Origin: Rubripirellula obstinata
GTDB taxonomy: Bacteria > Planctomycetota > Planctomycetia > Pirellulales > Pirellulaceae
NCBI RefSeq assembly: GCF_001642955.1
Contig: NZ_LWSK01000007.1
Coordinates: 1-64,000 of the forward strand
DNA length: 64,000 bases
Reading direction: 5' to 3'
Shown here: positions 57,254 to 64,000 of the stretch, one piece after another
How the letters are laid out: each line of letters opens with the position of its first letter
Position numbering within the stretch: position 1 is the first letter of the stretch
Made by a program: the position numbers and the translations under genes
Notes under the pieces: generated by a model
What the model was told of the DNA's origin: nothing
Database searches by the model: none
Seen by the model: the letters and a program-made list of their open reading frames with translations, nothing else

Positions 57254-57287
57254 AAAAACGGCTGCATTGGATTGTCCAATGCAGCCG
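57254..57287 (-). terminator. Intrinsic terminator after the proline-rich gene
   Basis: A perfect 13-bp stem (CGGCTGCATTGGA / TCCAATGCAGCCG) with a TTG (minus strand CAA) loop is followed on the minus strand by TTTTT. It ends the glycosyltransferase/radical SAM operon 27 bp after its last stop. Confidence 0.85.
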
Positions 57288-57314
57288 TGGCGTGAATTCA
57301 GTTGGTAGAGACGA

Positions 57315-57794
57315 CTATTCTTCGTCGTCTTCGTAGGTTGGCGGCCAGTCGTCGAGGATGCCGGGGTATTTGTACCAGTCTTCGCCCCAGTCGCCCGGAT
57401 GCACAACGGGATAATCGGGCATCGCGGGGTAAGCTTCGCCAGGGTGGCCGGGTGGAAGGTTGTCCGGGTAAGAGTGACCCGGCGGCAGGTGGTACGGGTG
57501 GTCGGGCGGTAGTCGCGGCCAAATGTGTGGCGGCAATGTTCCTTCGATGATTACCGGCGGTTCGGGGCGCGGCGGCCACCCGTGTTCTTCGGGGTACCAC
57601 GGCGGACGCGGGCCAGGATCAGGATGGCCGGGCGGATAGTCGTCGGGCCACACCGGCGGCGGTGGCGGCGGCGGGATCGGTAGTGGGATGCCGACGATTG
57701 GCGGTTCGGGTTCGTAGGGCGGATCGTCGGCCGGCGGATCGAACGGCGGGACGAACGGATACGGCGGCATGTCGGGATGGTGAGGCGACGTCAT
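57315..57794 (-). CDS. Proline-rich low-complexity protein
   Basis: A 159-aa protein of about one third proline with tyrosine, aspartate and histidine (PPGHPDPGPRPPWYPEEHGWPP, PPDHPYHLPPGHSYPDNLPPGH). It starts at the ATG at 57794, which overlaps the radical SAM stop by 4 bp, so it is translated. Such extended Pro-rich chains may be surface or spacer proteins, or substrates of the upstream radical SAM enzyme. No signal peptide is seen. No named family is recognised. Confidence 0.65.
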   Translation of the reverse strand: MTSPHHPDMPPYPFVPPFDPPADDPPYEPEPPIVGIPLPIPPPPPPPVWPDDYPPGHPDPGPRPPWYPEEHGWPPRPEPPVIIEGTLPPHIWPRLPPDHPYHLPPGHSYPDNLPPGHPGEAYPAMPDYPVVHPGDWGEDWYKYPGILDDWPPTYEDDEE

Positions 57795-58606
57795 GGCAGG
57801 ACACTCCGTTGCAGCGGGTTGGGGTGGGTGAACTTGGTGCGGTTGCTTGGGCAAAGTCCGCACTGCGGGATGGCTTTGGTTTCGATGAACTTGCGAAGTT
57901 CATCGTCGGTGGCGTCGGGCGTGATCGCTTTGTAGTCGCGGAAGAGTTGCCACTGCGGGAGATCTCGCAGGTTGAGCTTGGCTTCGAGTTGAGCGAAGTA
58001 GGCGAGCGCGGGACACTTCCACAGCATGCCGCGATAAAGTTGCGTGCAAGTCTTCTGCATGCAGACTTTGAACGCGGCATCCGGTTTGGAATCGAACGGC
58101 ATCGGCTTGCCGTTCTCGACGTTGTATTGCCGCATCCAACCGCGATGCGATTGGCGGATCTTGATCTGAATGCCGGGATGCTCTTCTCGCCATCGCCAAA
58201 CGAGGCGTTTCACTTCACGGAATCGTTTGACGTAGTCGTCGTGTGTGCCGTGTTGGCTGACTTCGAGCCGGCAGTTGGTGTCGACCAGAACCTTGGGCAA
58301 CTCTGGGAAGCGATGCAGGAAGAACCCGTTGGTGACCAGCATTAGGTTGCTGTCGGACCAATGCTTCCTCGCGAGTTGGATGTGCTCGATGAGTTGCGGG
58401 TTCAGCAGTGGTTCGCCACCGAGCAACGCGAACCGCTTCGGTCGCAAGCGATGTGACCATTTCGAGTAGTCCGCATCGGCTTCGTCGACCGTCGGCAGAC
58501 TTCCGGCGACGTGGAAGTTCGAGTAGTGGCTGCATTGTTGGCACGATAGGTTGCAACCATGGGCCACGTGATATTCAAGTGCCGGCAACGGCAAGCGTCG
58601 ATCCAT
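57791..58606 (-). CDS. Radical SAM protein
   Basis: The 271-aa protein has the 4Fe-4S motif CNLSCQQC (C18, C22, C25), the GGEPLLNPQL loop and a C-terminal part with extra cysteines (VCMQKTC, CGLCPS) that could bind an auxiliary cluster as in SPASM/twitch proteins. The substrate is unknown. Its start overlaps the glycosyltransferase upstream by 32 bp and its stop overlaps the Pro-rich gene by 4 bp, suggesting that the Pro-rich protein or a sugar-linked product is its target (inference). Confidence 0.88.
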   Translation of the reverse strand: MDRRLPLPALEYHVAHGCNLSCQQCSHYSNFHVAGSLPTVDEADADYSKWSHRLRPKRFALLGGEPLLNPQLIEHIQLARKHWSDSNLMLVTNGFFLHRFPELPKVLVDTNCRLEVSQHGTHDDYVKRFREVKRLVWRWREEHPGIQIKIRQSHRGWMRQYNVENGKPMPFDSKPDAAFKVCMQKTCTQLYRGMLWKCPALAYFAQLEAKLNLRDLPQWQLFRDYKAITPDATDDELRKFIETKAIPQCGLCPSNRTKFTHPNPLQRSVLP

Positions 58607-59615
58607 CGACGGCGTCCTCTTTGATGCGTAATCGAAAGCGTGATGCGTTCACGCCAAGGCGAAGAAAGAACCGCGTCAGAACCAAATGCGTCGATGCGGT
58701 CTCGGCATGGCTGAGCATTCGCGGATCAAGGCGGTGCGGTTCGTTGGACCACTCGCCGGTGACAATCAACTTCGGGTAGGCTGCCAGCAAGTTCGCGGCC
58801 AATTCCGGCGTGAAGATCGGACCGATGTCGTACTCGGCCGGCGGGTTGTTTCCGATGTTGTTGATAACCTGCTGCGACGGGGCGTGGTTCGGGTACGGCA
58901 ACTCCGGGTCGGCGAAGCGTCGCCAGCGGCATTTGTTCAGAAACGGTTTGGACTTGCCGATGAAATGGTAAACGCACGACTGCATCACTGGGTTCGGTGC
59001 CCAGTCGGCGGCTTGCTGGACGCTGGTGTTGAACTCGCCGGGCAGGAACGCGATGTAGCCCGGATGGTCGTTCCACAACTGGTTGATGATCAACGACTCG
59101 TCGGTCGCCTGATCATGGGCACCCCAGCACTTCATCATGTGGGCGATGATGCGGTCAAACATCGGACCAAACATTTCGGTCTCATACAGGTACAAACCGC
59201 CATTGGGATGCAGCCAAGTCAGCGCGGGCTCCAAACCGCATCGCTCCGCCCAAACATCGTGAGCCTTCTTCTGCCAACCGCCGTTGTCGATTCGGTTTTG
59301 AGCACACTGCCGCTCGGCGACGATGCCGAACTGTTTCGGCTTCACCAAATCGAACGGCGACGGGCAGTCCGAACGGATCACCATGTCGTTGTCTAATTGC
59401 AACACATGCGACGAACCAAACGTCTCATGCACGTGCCGGCAAACGAACATCTTCTGCCAGAAAGGATGCACCGGTTTGAGGTTTTGCCGGATCCACAGCA
59501 ACTCCGCACCCCAACGATCCGCCGCCGCGGCGTAGCTCTCGCGAACATTCTTCAGAGCACGCCGCGGCGGTAGGTCCAACACCGCAATGACTTTCCCTGG
59601 TGATTTCACTTCCAT
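58575..59615 (-). CDS. GT8-like glycosyltransferase-type protein
   Basis: A 346-aa protein with a GT-A-like core: SSHVLQLDNDMVIRSDCPSPFDLV (LDNDM as the metal-binding DxD), WLHPNGGLYLYETEMFGPM and a long C-terminal part. The N-terminus (PGKVIAVLDLPPRR, ENVRESYAAAADRWGAELLWI) fits a sugar-nucleotide fold. The acceptor is unknown. It belongs to an operon of four sugar-transfer or modification genes, with overlaps of 10 bp upstream and 32 bp downstream. Confidence 0.75.
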   Translation of the reverse strand: MEVKSPGKVIAVLDLPPRRALKNVRESYAAAADRWGAELLWIRQNLKPVHPFWQKMFVCRHVHETFGSSHVLQLDNDMVIRSDCPSPFDLVKPKQFGIVAERQCAQNRIDNGGWQKKAHDVWAERCGLEPALTWLHPNGGLYLYETEMFGPMFDRIIAHMMKCWGAHDQATDESLIINQLWNDHPGYIAFLPGEFNTSVQQAADWAPNPVMQSCVYHFIGKSKPFLNKCRWRRFADPELPYPNHAPSQQVINNIGNNPPAEYDIGPIFTPELAANLLAAYPKLIVTGEWSNEPHRLDPRMLSHAETASTHLVLTRFFLRLGVNASRFRLRIKEDAVDGSTLAVAGT

Positions 59616-60319
59616 ACGACTCTTTCCAATCCGTGTTTGCGAAGGCTGGCTTTGAGGAATTCGGGACGGCGTCGAACGTAGCCCGGCGGATCAACATGTT
59701 CATGTTTGAACGAGTGGTCGATATCACAGGCGACGTTCACACCGGCGAGTTTGCATCGCCAGAAGAAGTCCCAGTGTTCCTCGACCTTCAGCGATTCGTC
59801 CCAACGGATCGCTTGCAAGATGTCTCGGTAGGCGACGAAGCAATTGCCGACGTAGTGGCACCAGCGAATTGAGCCGCGTCGTTTGTAGTTGCCGTGCGGG
59901 ATGCGGAGCACCTTGTTCGCAACGCTCATCATCTTCGGCCGTTCTTGTTGGTTGCTCAGCGCTGCCAGCAAGTCGATGTCATGATGCCGATTCAGCTTGC
60001 GGACCAATTCTGGCAACCGTGTTTCCGCCGTCACCAAATGATCGTCGTCGGTGAATACTACGATCGGTGTTTCGCCGGCGTCCAGTAGTTGGTTCCGGCC
60101 AGCCGACAGGCCAATGTCGTATTCGGTCTCGATCAACTGATCGACCATCGCGGCTTCATCGGGGCAGTTGGTCGAGAACCGCAACTCGGGTTGGCCGTCG
60201 TCGAGCACGTGGATCAACGGTCGGTCTTCGTCGTAGTGCCGGTGGATACTGCGAACGAGTGCCGCGCAGCACTGCGGCCGATGAATCGTCTTGATGCAGA
60301 AGGTGACTTGATCACACAC
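59606..60319 (-). CDS. GT2-family glycosyltransferase
   Basis: A 237-aa protein with the GT-A start CDQVTFCIKTIHRPQCCAALVRSIHRHYDEDRPLIHVLDDGQPE and the DxD-like TDDDH motif; C-terminal HYVGNCFVAYRDIL and EEHWDFFWRC are shared with the paralogue upstream. It is likely an inverting transferase building surface polysaccharide. It overlaps its paralogue by 8 bp, which points to a recent duplication. Confidence 0.85.
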   Translation of the reverse strand: MCDQVTFCIKTIHRPQCCAALVRSIHRHYDEDRPLIHVLDDGQPELRFSTNCPDEAAMVDQLIETEYDIGLSAGRNQLLDAGETPIVVFTDDDHLVTAETRLPELVRKLNRHHDIDLLAALSNQQERPKMMSVANKVLRIPHGNYKRRGSIRWCHYVGNCFVAYRDILQAIRWDESLKVEEHWDFFWRCKLAGVNVACDIDHSFKHEHVDPPGYVRRRPEFLKASLRKHGLERVVWK

Positions 60320-61052
60320 GGACGATACCTCCGCCGGGATATCGCATTGAATGGAAACCGTGCTTGCGAAGCCCCATGGATCGGTACTTCGCTCGTTTTC
60401 GCAGCCGCCGGTAGTCTTCCGATTCGACGTGAGCGTGTTTGACGAAGCAATCGCCGGCGACGGCGATTTTCAATTGAGCCAGCTTGGCTCGATAGAAGAA
60501 CTCCCAGTGCTCGAACGTTTTGATCGCTTCGTCCCATCGCAGCGTGCGGATCGTTTCGGTGCGAGCCAGAAACGCGTTTGACGACATGTCGCACCAAGCG
60601 ACGTAACCGTTTCGTCGTGTCTCGCCGCGGTGAATCCAAATCCGCTTGCCGTTCATCAGCCTGGACAGCATCGTCGGTCGGCCACCACTACCTTGGCGAA
60701 CGCCGAGGATGTCGGTTTCATTCGAGTTGAAGCGATCGCAAAGCCGATCGAGGTTCAGATTCTCGGTGATGACGTGGTCATCGTCCAGCAAAAACATGTG
60801 TTCGGTTCTCACTGCATCAACTGCAATGTTGCGACCCACTCCAACACCAACATCGACGCGGGCCAGTTGGATGACTTGGCACTTCGCCGCAGTCTCCGGG
60901 TACGCCGGCAGAAAGCGACGATCGGGCTGCCCGTCGTCGACCACGATGATTTTGGGTTCGGCGATGTGTTTACAGAGCGACTCGACCAACCGGTGGCACG
61001 ACCAAGGTCGATGGATCGTCTTGATGCAAAACGTGATGTCATTGACGTTCAA
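60312..61052 (-). CDS. GT2-family glycosyltransferase, paralogue of the neighbour
   Basis: A 246-aa protein with the same layout as the downstream gene: DITFCIKTIHRPWSCHRLVESLCKHI, IIVVDDGQPDRRF, LLDDDHVI as DxD, EHWEFFYRAKLAQL and a C-terminal LRKHGFHSM that matches LRKHGLERV. Substrate and acceptor are unknown. It is the first gene of the glycosyltransferase operon, which runs to 57315, and is divergent from the rhodanese gene across 62 bp. Confidence 0.85.
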   Translation of the reverse strand: MNVNDITFCIKTIHRPWSCHRLVESLCKHIAEPKIIVVDDGQPDRRFLPAYPETAAKCQVIQLARVDVGVGVGRNIAVDAVRTEHMFLLDDDHVITENLNLDRLCDRFNSNETDILGVRQGSGGRPTMLSRLMNGKRIWIHRGETRRNGYVAWCDMSSNAFLARTETIRTLRWDEAIKTFEHWEFFYRAKLAQLKIAVAGDCFVKHAHVESEDYRRLRKRAKYRSMGLRKHGFHSMRYPGGGIVRV

Positions 61053-61114
61053 ATAGGTCTCTCCTTAAACTTTCGTCACCAAGAACGAACCCGATACCCG
61101 AATCGAGCAAACAA

Positions 61115-61504
61115 GTGAACGACCAGATCTCTTTCTACGAATCGAAACTTCAGTTTGAGATAGACTCGTGGGATCTGAGCGAAGCGATGCGTTCTATGAA
61201 GAAACCTGTTGTCATTGACGCTCGGTCAAGCGAAGCGTTCGATCGCGAGCATATCCCCGGAGCCATCTGTGTTCCGCATCGAACGATGACAAAGGAATCA
61301 ACTGCCAGAATTCCGCCAGATGCAGCAATTGTCGTTTACTGTGATGGCATTGGTTGCAATGGATCCACAAAGGGAGCCTTGAATATGGCAAGACTTGGCT
61401 TCAACACGAAAGAACTTTTAGGCGGTCTGGATTGGTGGAAGCGCGATGGACACCCGACGGAAGGAACGATGGACCAGATTAAGACTGGGGCATGTGAATG
61501 CTAA
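61115..61504 (+). CDS. Rhodanese-like protein
   Basis: A 129-aa protein starting at GTG with the rhodanese pattern: PVVIDARSSEAFDREHIPGAICVPHR, then VVYCDGIGCNGSTKGALNMARLGF, where C76 is the active-site cysteine. The active-site loop (CDGIGCNG) is of the usual length but carries a second cysteine. It may carry sulfur or act as a phosphatase-like regulator. It is divergent from the glycosyltransferase operon. Confidence 0.88.
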   Translation: MNDQISFYESKLQFEIDSWDLSEAMRSMKKPVVIDARSSEAFDREHIPGAICVPHRTMTKESTARIPPDAAIVVYCDGIGCNGSTKGALNMARLGFNTKELLGGLDWWKRDGHPTEGTMDQIKTGACEC

Positions 61505-61511
61505 GCGACTA

Positions 61512-61769
61512 TCACCAAATGTTGAGTAGTTTCCGGGCGACTCGCATCACGTGCCGATAGTCCTTCGGTCGCGACGCGTGCAGCTTGCTTCGCAGGATAA
61601 TCTTCACCGGTGGAACCCGTCCGTAGATCGAGTCCATCGAGATGCGGTACAGCAAATTGAGGTCGGCGTCGGTTTGGCCGAACGAAAATTCGTGGGCGTG
61701 CAATGCGAACGAACCGAACAGCAGAAACCGCGGCTTGACCCGTTGAAGCACGTCGATGGGTTGCCTCAT
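61512..61769 (-). CDS. Small hypothetical protein, overlapping the GT8-like gene
   Basis: An 85-aa basic protein (MRQPIDVLQRVKPRFLLFGSFALHAHEFSF, then YGRVPPVKIILRSKLHASRPKDYRHVMRVARKLLNIW). It starts at the ATG at 61769, which overlaps the upstream transferase stop (ATGA), and ends 7 bp from the rhodanese stop on the other strand. No domain is recognised. Confidence 0.5.
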   Translation of the reverse strand: MRQPIDVLQRVKPRFLLFGSFALHAHEFSFGQTDADLNLLYRISMDSIYGRVPPVKIILRSKLHASRPKDYRHVMRVARKLLNIW

Positions 61770-62518
61770 GCGAACGATCCTCCTTGAAGTTCGGCGACTC
61801 CGGTTTCCCACCAACGTTTGAGCAACTCATCCGGCACCGATCCGTCGGGCTGGACCAAACGCAGGACGTGGCGATGGTGCGTGATCCGGATCGACGAGTA
61901 GTGACGGACTTGGTCGCGAGCCCTGCAGTTCCATTCGGCTGGCAAAACAAAAGATGGCACAGCGTGGCGAAGCAATGCCTTGGTCAGCAAGATTTCATCG
62001 TTGCCGCCTTGGTAGTGCCGCCGCCAATGAGCGAGAGCATTGAGAACTCGTTGGCACTTCTTCAACATCACGACGCCCGAGTTCATCGACGGAACGCCGC
62101 AGATACGGACTTTGTCGCAGCGGCGTGAAACGCCGTGGACGTAGATTGCTTCGTAGCCGTATTTGTCGGTTAACAATTCAGCGGGCTCGATCGCCGATGA
62201 GTTGAGCACCACGGTGTCAGCGTCTAGATAGACGGTTCGATCAAACGGCAGCCATGGAATGAAGCGTGGTTTGACGTGGTAGCCGCCAGTGGCTGACACC
62301 TCGAAACGGTACTCGACCGTCGGGCACGCGTCGGTAGGCTGGTTGGTGAACAGCGCGACTGGGACGGCGGGGCAATGGTGGCGTAGCGATGCAATCGACC
62401 GCCGCAGTTGCCATAGCGACTTGCCGCCGATGGCGATGTACATCACGCCGAAGTCTTCGGTTGGCTTCGGAAATTTGGTGGGCATCGCCGGCGAAATCAG
62501 GGGAGAAACTTCCATCAT
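61766..62518 (-). CDS. GT8-like glycosyltransferase-type protein
   Basis: A 250-aa protein with a GT-A fold core: FGVMYIAIGGKSLWQLRRSIASLRHHCPAVPVALFTNQ, VKPRFIPWLPFDRTVYLDADTVVLN (DAD metal site) and SMNSGVVMLKKCQRVLNALAHW; C-terminal LRLVQPDGSVPDELLKRWWETG. The donor and acceptor are not known. It may act with the glycosyltransferase operon on the other side of the rhodanese gene. Confidence 0.78.
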   Translation of the reverse strand: MMEVSPLISPAMPTKFPKPTEDFGVMYIAIGGKSLWQLRRSIASLRHHCPAVPVALFTNQPTDACPTVEYRFEVSATGGYHVKPRFIPWLPFDRTVYLDADTVVLNSSAIEPAELLTDKYGYEAIYVHGVSRRCDKVRICGVPSMNSGVVMLKKCQRVLNALAHWRRHYQGGNDEILLTKALLRHAVPSFVLPAEWNCRARDQVRHYSSIRITHHRHVLRLVQPDGSVPDELLKRWWETGVAELQGGSFA

Positions 62519-62549
62519 TCGGGCATTGACTCAGGATTAGCTGATCGTA

Positions 62550-62567
62550 TAGTAAATGCGTTTACTA
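62550..62567. promoter_or_regulatory. Palindromic operator upstream of the MarR operon
   Basis: TAGTAAATGCGTTTACTA has perfect 7-bp arms around TGCG. It lies 33 bp upstream of the ABM start codon in the divergent promoter region. The operon's third gene encodes a MarR regulator, whose sites are typically such palindromes. Confidence 0.65.
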
Positions 62568-62599
62568 ACGATTCCTTTCGTTCACACAGGAGAACCTTC

Positions 62600-62932
62600 A
62601 TGAGCACCATATCCGTCGACCAATCTGTCATGACGCTCGTCAATTGCTTTTCAGTCGATCCCGCGAAGGCAGACGAATTGATGGCCGTTCTGGTGGAGGC
62701 TACCGAAAGCGTCATGCGACACATCCCCGGTTTTGTATCCGCCAATTTGCACATGGCCGAGGATAAACGACACGTTGTAAACTACGCCCAGTGGCGTAGC
62801 CGTGCGGATTTTGACGCAATGCTTGCCCGCGATGACGCTCGAGAACACATGGGTAAAGCAGCTTCACTGTGCAACGGGTTTACGCCCGTCATTTGTCACG
62901 TCGTTCACGCTGAATCGCGAGCATCTTCATGA
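62600..62932 (+). CDS. Antibiotic biosynthesis monooxygenase (ABM) family protein
   Basis: A 110-aa dimeric ferredoxin-like protein: VMTLVNCFSVDPAKADELMAVLVEATESVMRHIPGFVSANLHMAEDKRHVVNYAQWRSRADFDAML is the ABM pattern, with the strand-helix-strand and the W-Asp loop. Such proteins are heme- or quinone-acting enzymes, or simple dimer domains. It overlaps the EVE-domain gene by 4 bp. Confidence 0.9.
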   Translation: MSTISVDQSVMTLVNCFSVDPAKADELMAVLVEATESVMRHIPGFVSANLHMAEDKRHVVNYAQWRSRADFDAMLARDDAREHMGKAASLCNGFTPVICHVVHAESRASS

Positions 62933-63369
62933 TCAAATTCTGGATCGGTGTCGCGGTGCTTGACCACATCGAATCAGCCGTCGCAGGCGGCTTCGTTCAA
63001 CTTGGTCATGGCAAAGAAGCTCCCGTCCGCCGGCTGTCAGACGGGGACGGCATCATTCTTTACGCCACTCGTCAGTCGCTCGAAGGCGGTGATTCAGTTT
63101 CCTCGTTTGCCGCCGTCGGTCGAGTCGTCGGTGATGAAGTCAAGCAGGTCCGACAAAGCGATTGCTTTGAGCCGTTTCGTCGCGATGTTCAATACGACGA
63201 CAATGTCTCGCCGGTTGCGGTCCGGCCGCTGCTCGAATTGCTGTCGTTCACCCGCGGCAAAGGGAATCACTGGGGCATGGCGTTTCGGCGAGGTTCATTC
63301 GCAATCCCGCAAGACGATTTCGATTTGATTCGCGATGCGATGAAGGACGCTTACCGTGGCAAACATTGA
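62929..63369 (+). CDS. EVE-domain protein (UPF0310-like)
   Basis: A 146-aa protein starting IKFWIGVAVLDHIESAVAGGFVQLGHGKEAPVRRLSDGDGIILYATRQSLEGG, an EVE (PUA-like) domain of the UPF0310 type that binds modified bases in DNA or RNA. It continues with SFAAVGRVVGDEVKQV and a C-terminal KGNHWGMAFRRGSF. It overlaps the ABM gene by 4 bp and the MarR gene by 14 bp, so it is in one operon with both. Confidence 0.9.
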   Translation: MIKFWIGVAVLDHIESAVAGGFVQLGHGKEAPVRRLSDGDGIILYATRQSLEGGDSVSSFAAVGRVVGDEVKQVRQSDCFEPFRRDVQYDDNVSPVAVRPLLELLSFTRGKGNHWGMAFRRGSFAIPQDDFDLIRDAMKDAYRGKH

Positions 63370-63766
63370 CTGGACGAAAGCGTCGAAGTTCGCCGAATCA
63401 TCGGAAAGCCCCGGCTTCAATCTTTGGCAGCAATTTCACCAGTGGCAGCGACTGATCAACCAGACGCTAGCACCATGTGGTGTGACTCAAATGCAATTCA
63501 GCATGTTGGCGGTAATCGGATACCTTTCGAGAGACAAAGCAATCGTGACTCAGCAAGATGTGTCGAAGTTCGCCAGCGTTGATCGGATGTTGGTGTCGCA
63601 AATCGTACGCCGACTTGAAAAGGACGGGATGGTTAACCGATCGGCCAATCCCCACGATGCGAGAGCGTTTTCGCTAACTCTCACGAAGAAGGGAGCCAAC
63701 CGTCTTGCCAAGGCGTTGCCTTTGGTCGAACAAGCGGACGAGGAGTTCTTTGCTGAACAACAATGA
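63356..63766 (+). CDS. MarR-family transcriptional regulator
   Basis: A 136-aa protein (GTG start, 14 bp inside the EVE gene) with the winged helix of MarR: MQFSMLAVIGYLSRDKAIVTQQDVSKFASVDRMLVSQIVRRLEKDGMVNRSANPHDARAFSLTLTKKG. It probably represses its own operon through the 62550-62567 palindrome, and its ligand is unknown. Its stop lies 10 bp from the convergent partial gene. Confidence 0.9.
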   Translation: MANIDWTKASKFAESSESPGFNLWQQFHQWQRLINQTLAPCGVTQMQFSMLAVIGYLSRDKAIVTQQDVSKFASVDRMLVSQIVRRLEKDGMVNRSANPHDARAFSLTLTKKGANRLAKALPLVEQADEEFFAEQQ

Positions 63767-63776
63767 ATAGATTGAT

Positions 63777-64000
63777 TCATCCATGCTTGCGTAGGTCCGG
63801 ATTGACGTGGTCGATGGCCGATGCGATCTCTTCTTCGGTCGGTTCGATGCCGAGGAACTCGATCAGGTTCTTGATCACTTCTTCGGGGTACGTGGTCAGC
63901 TCGGCGAATTCGATCCTGAAGACGGGAACGTCGGGGTGAGCGGCGATGAAGGCGTCGCGGTGTTGGAGCAGACTGCGTTGCAGTTGTTCGCATTGTTCGT
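63777..64000 (-). CDS. Sulfotransferase-family protein, C-terminal part (runs off the window)
   Basis: The minus-strand frame ending at 63777 encodes 74 residues with no start in the window. The sequence includes QRSLLQHRDAFIAAHPDVPV, then FRIEFAELTTYPEEVIKNLI, EFLGI and a final VNPDLRKHG. This matches the C-terminal part of P-loop sulfotransferases, where the segment before FLGI lies near the PAPS-binding site. Confidence is limited by the missing N-terminus. Confidence 0.6.
   Translation of the reverse strand, partial: EQCEQLQRSLLQHRDAFIAAHPDVPVFRIEFAELTTYPEEVIKNLIEFLGIEPTEEEIASAIDHVNPDLRKHG

Noticed and set aside
63550-63993. Minus-strand open frame of 147 codons across the MarR gene end
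   Set aside because: It is Arg-rich shadow sequence; the sulfotransferase-like frame at 63777-64000 and the MarR gene explain the region.
1-64000. tRNA and rRNA genes
   Set aside because: No tRNA T-loop pattern with a matching cloverleaf and no rRNA-like conserved stretch was noticed; a covariance search was not possible.

Overview
The window looks like chromosomal DNA of a planctomycete, most likely Rhodopirellula or a close Pirellulaceae relative. The reasons are moderate GC content, long operons with 4-bp start/stop overlaps, few clear Shine-Dalgarno sites, a copper/heavy-metal block typical of that group, a serine recombinase with paired ParB-like genes, and REP-like hairpins between genes. 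This assignment is inference from gene content. No rRNA or tRNA gene, CRISPR array or complete insertion sequence was seen.

Layout. (1) 1-6.5 kb: heavy-metal resistance, with a partial CusA/CzcA permease, its CusB adaptor, a small secreted Cys-rich protein, an anti-sigma factor with a Cys/His-rich outer part, and two secreted YHS-like metal-binding proteins with methyltransferases in between. (2) 6.5-10.7 kb: a single-chain MmeI-like restriction-modification enzyme followed by a HEPN-motif protein. (3) 10.9-14.1 kb: a DUF5131 (three-Cys motif) protein and its TcmP partner face an XRE regulator and a Zn-ribbon protein; the same 19-bp palindrome lies upstream of both arms. (4) 15.1-17.2 kb: an AAA ATPase with a small partner, and two small unknown genes. 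(5) 17.2-23.2 kb: an operon of a large serine recombinase, two ParB-like proteins and two proteins built almost entirely from homing-endonuclease-associated repeats (nine plus three), with a truncated second recombinase upstream.

(6) 23.4-39.4 kb: the most striking region. It is a tightly overlapping seven-gene operon on the minus strand: a 1,946-aa DEAH helicase with DUF1998-like C-terminus and a putative nuclease tail, a RelE-UvrD fusion, an unrecognised 447-aa protein, a two-HxK phospholipase-D protein, an SNF2-like helicase, a GIY-YIG nuclease and a microbial poly(ADP-ribose) glycohydrolase. It resembles parts of DISARM and Druantia but matches neither as I know them. (7) 39.4-42.1 kb: a patch of REP-like hairpins, then a plus-strand operon with a GNAT acetyltransferase and an ImmA/IrrE protease. 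(8) 42.1-55.3 kb: a second minus-strand defence-like block with a DrmD-like SNF2 helicase, a four-helix-bundle gene, a giant Eco57I-type methyltransferase, a GHKL ATPase with a STAS-like protein, a proteasome-like Ntn hydrolase and a TPR protein. Degenerate CCA-rich repeats lie between and inside these genes.

(9) 55.4-64 kb: KptA RNA 2'-phosphotransferase, an EamA transporter, an operon of glycosyltransferases with a radical SAM protein, a rhodanese, a MarR-EVE-monooxygenase operon with a likely MarR operator, and a partial sulfotransferase.

Together, 6.5-55 kb reads as a defence and mobile-element island between a metal-resistance block and a cell-surface glycosylation block. Function calls rest on visible motifs and family knowledge; no database search was run.
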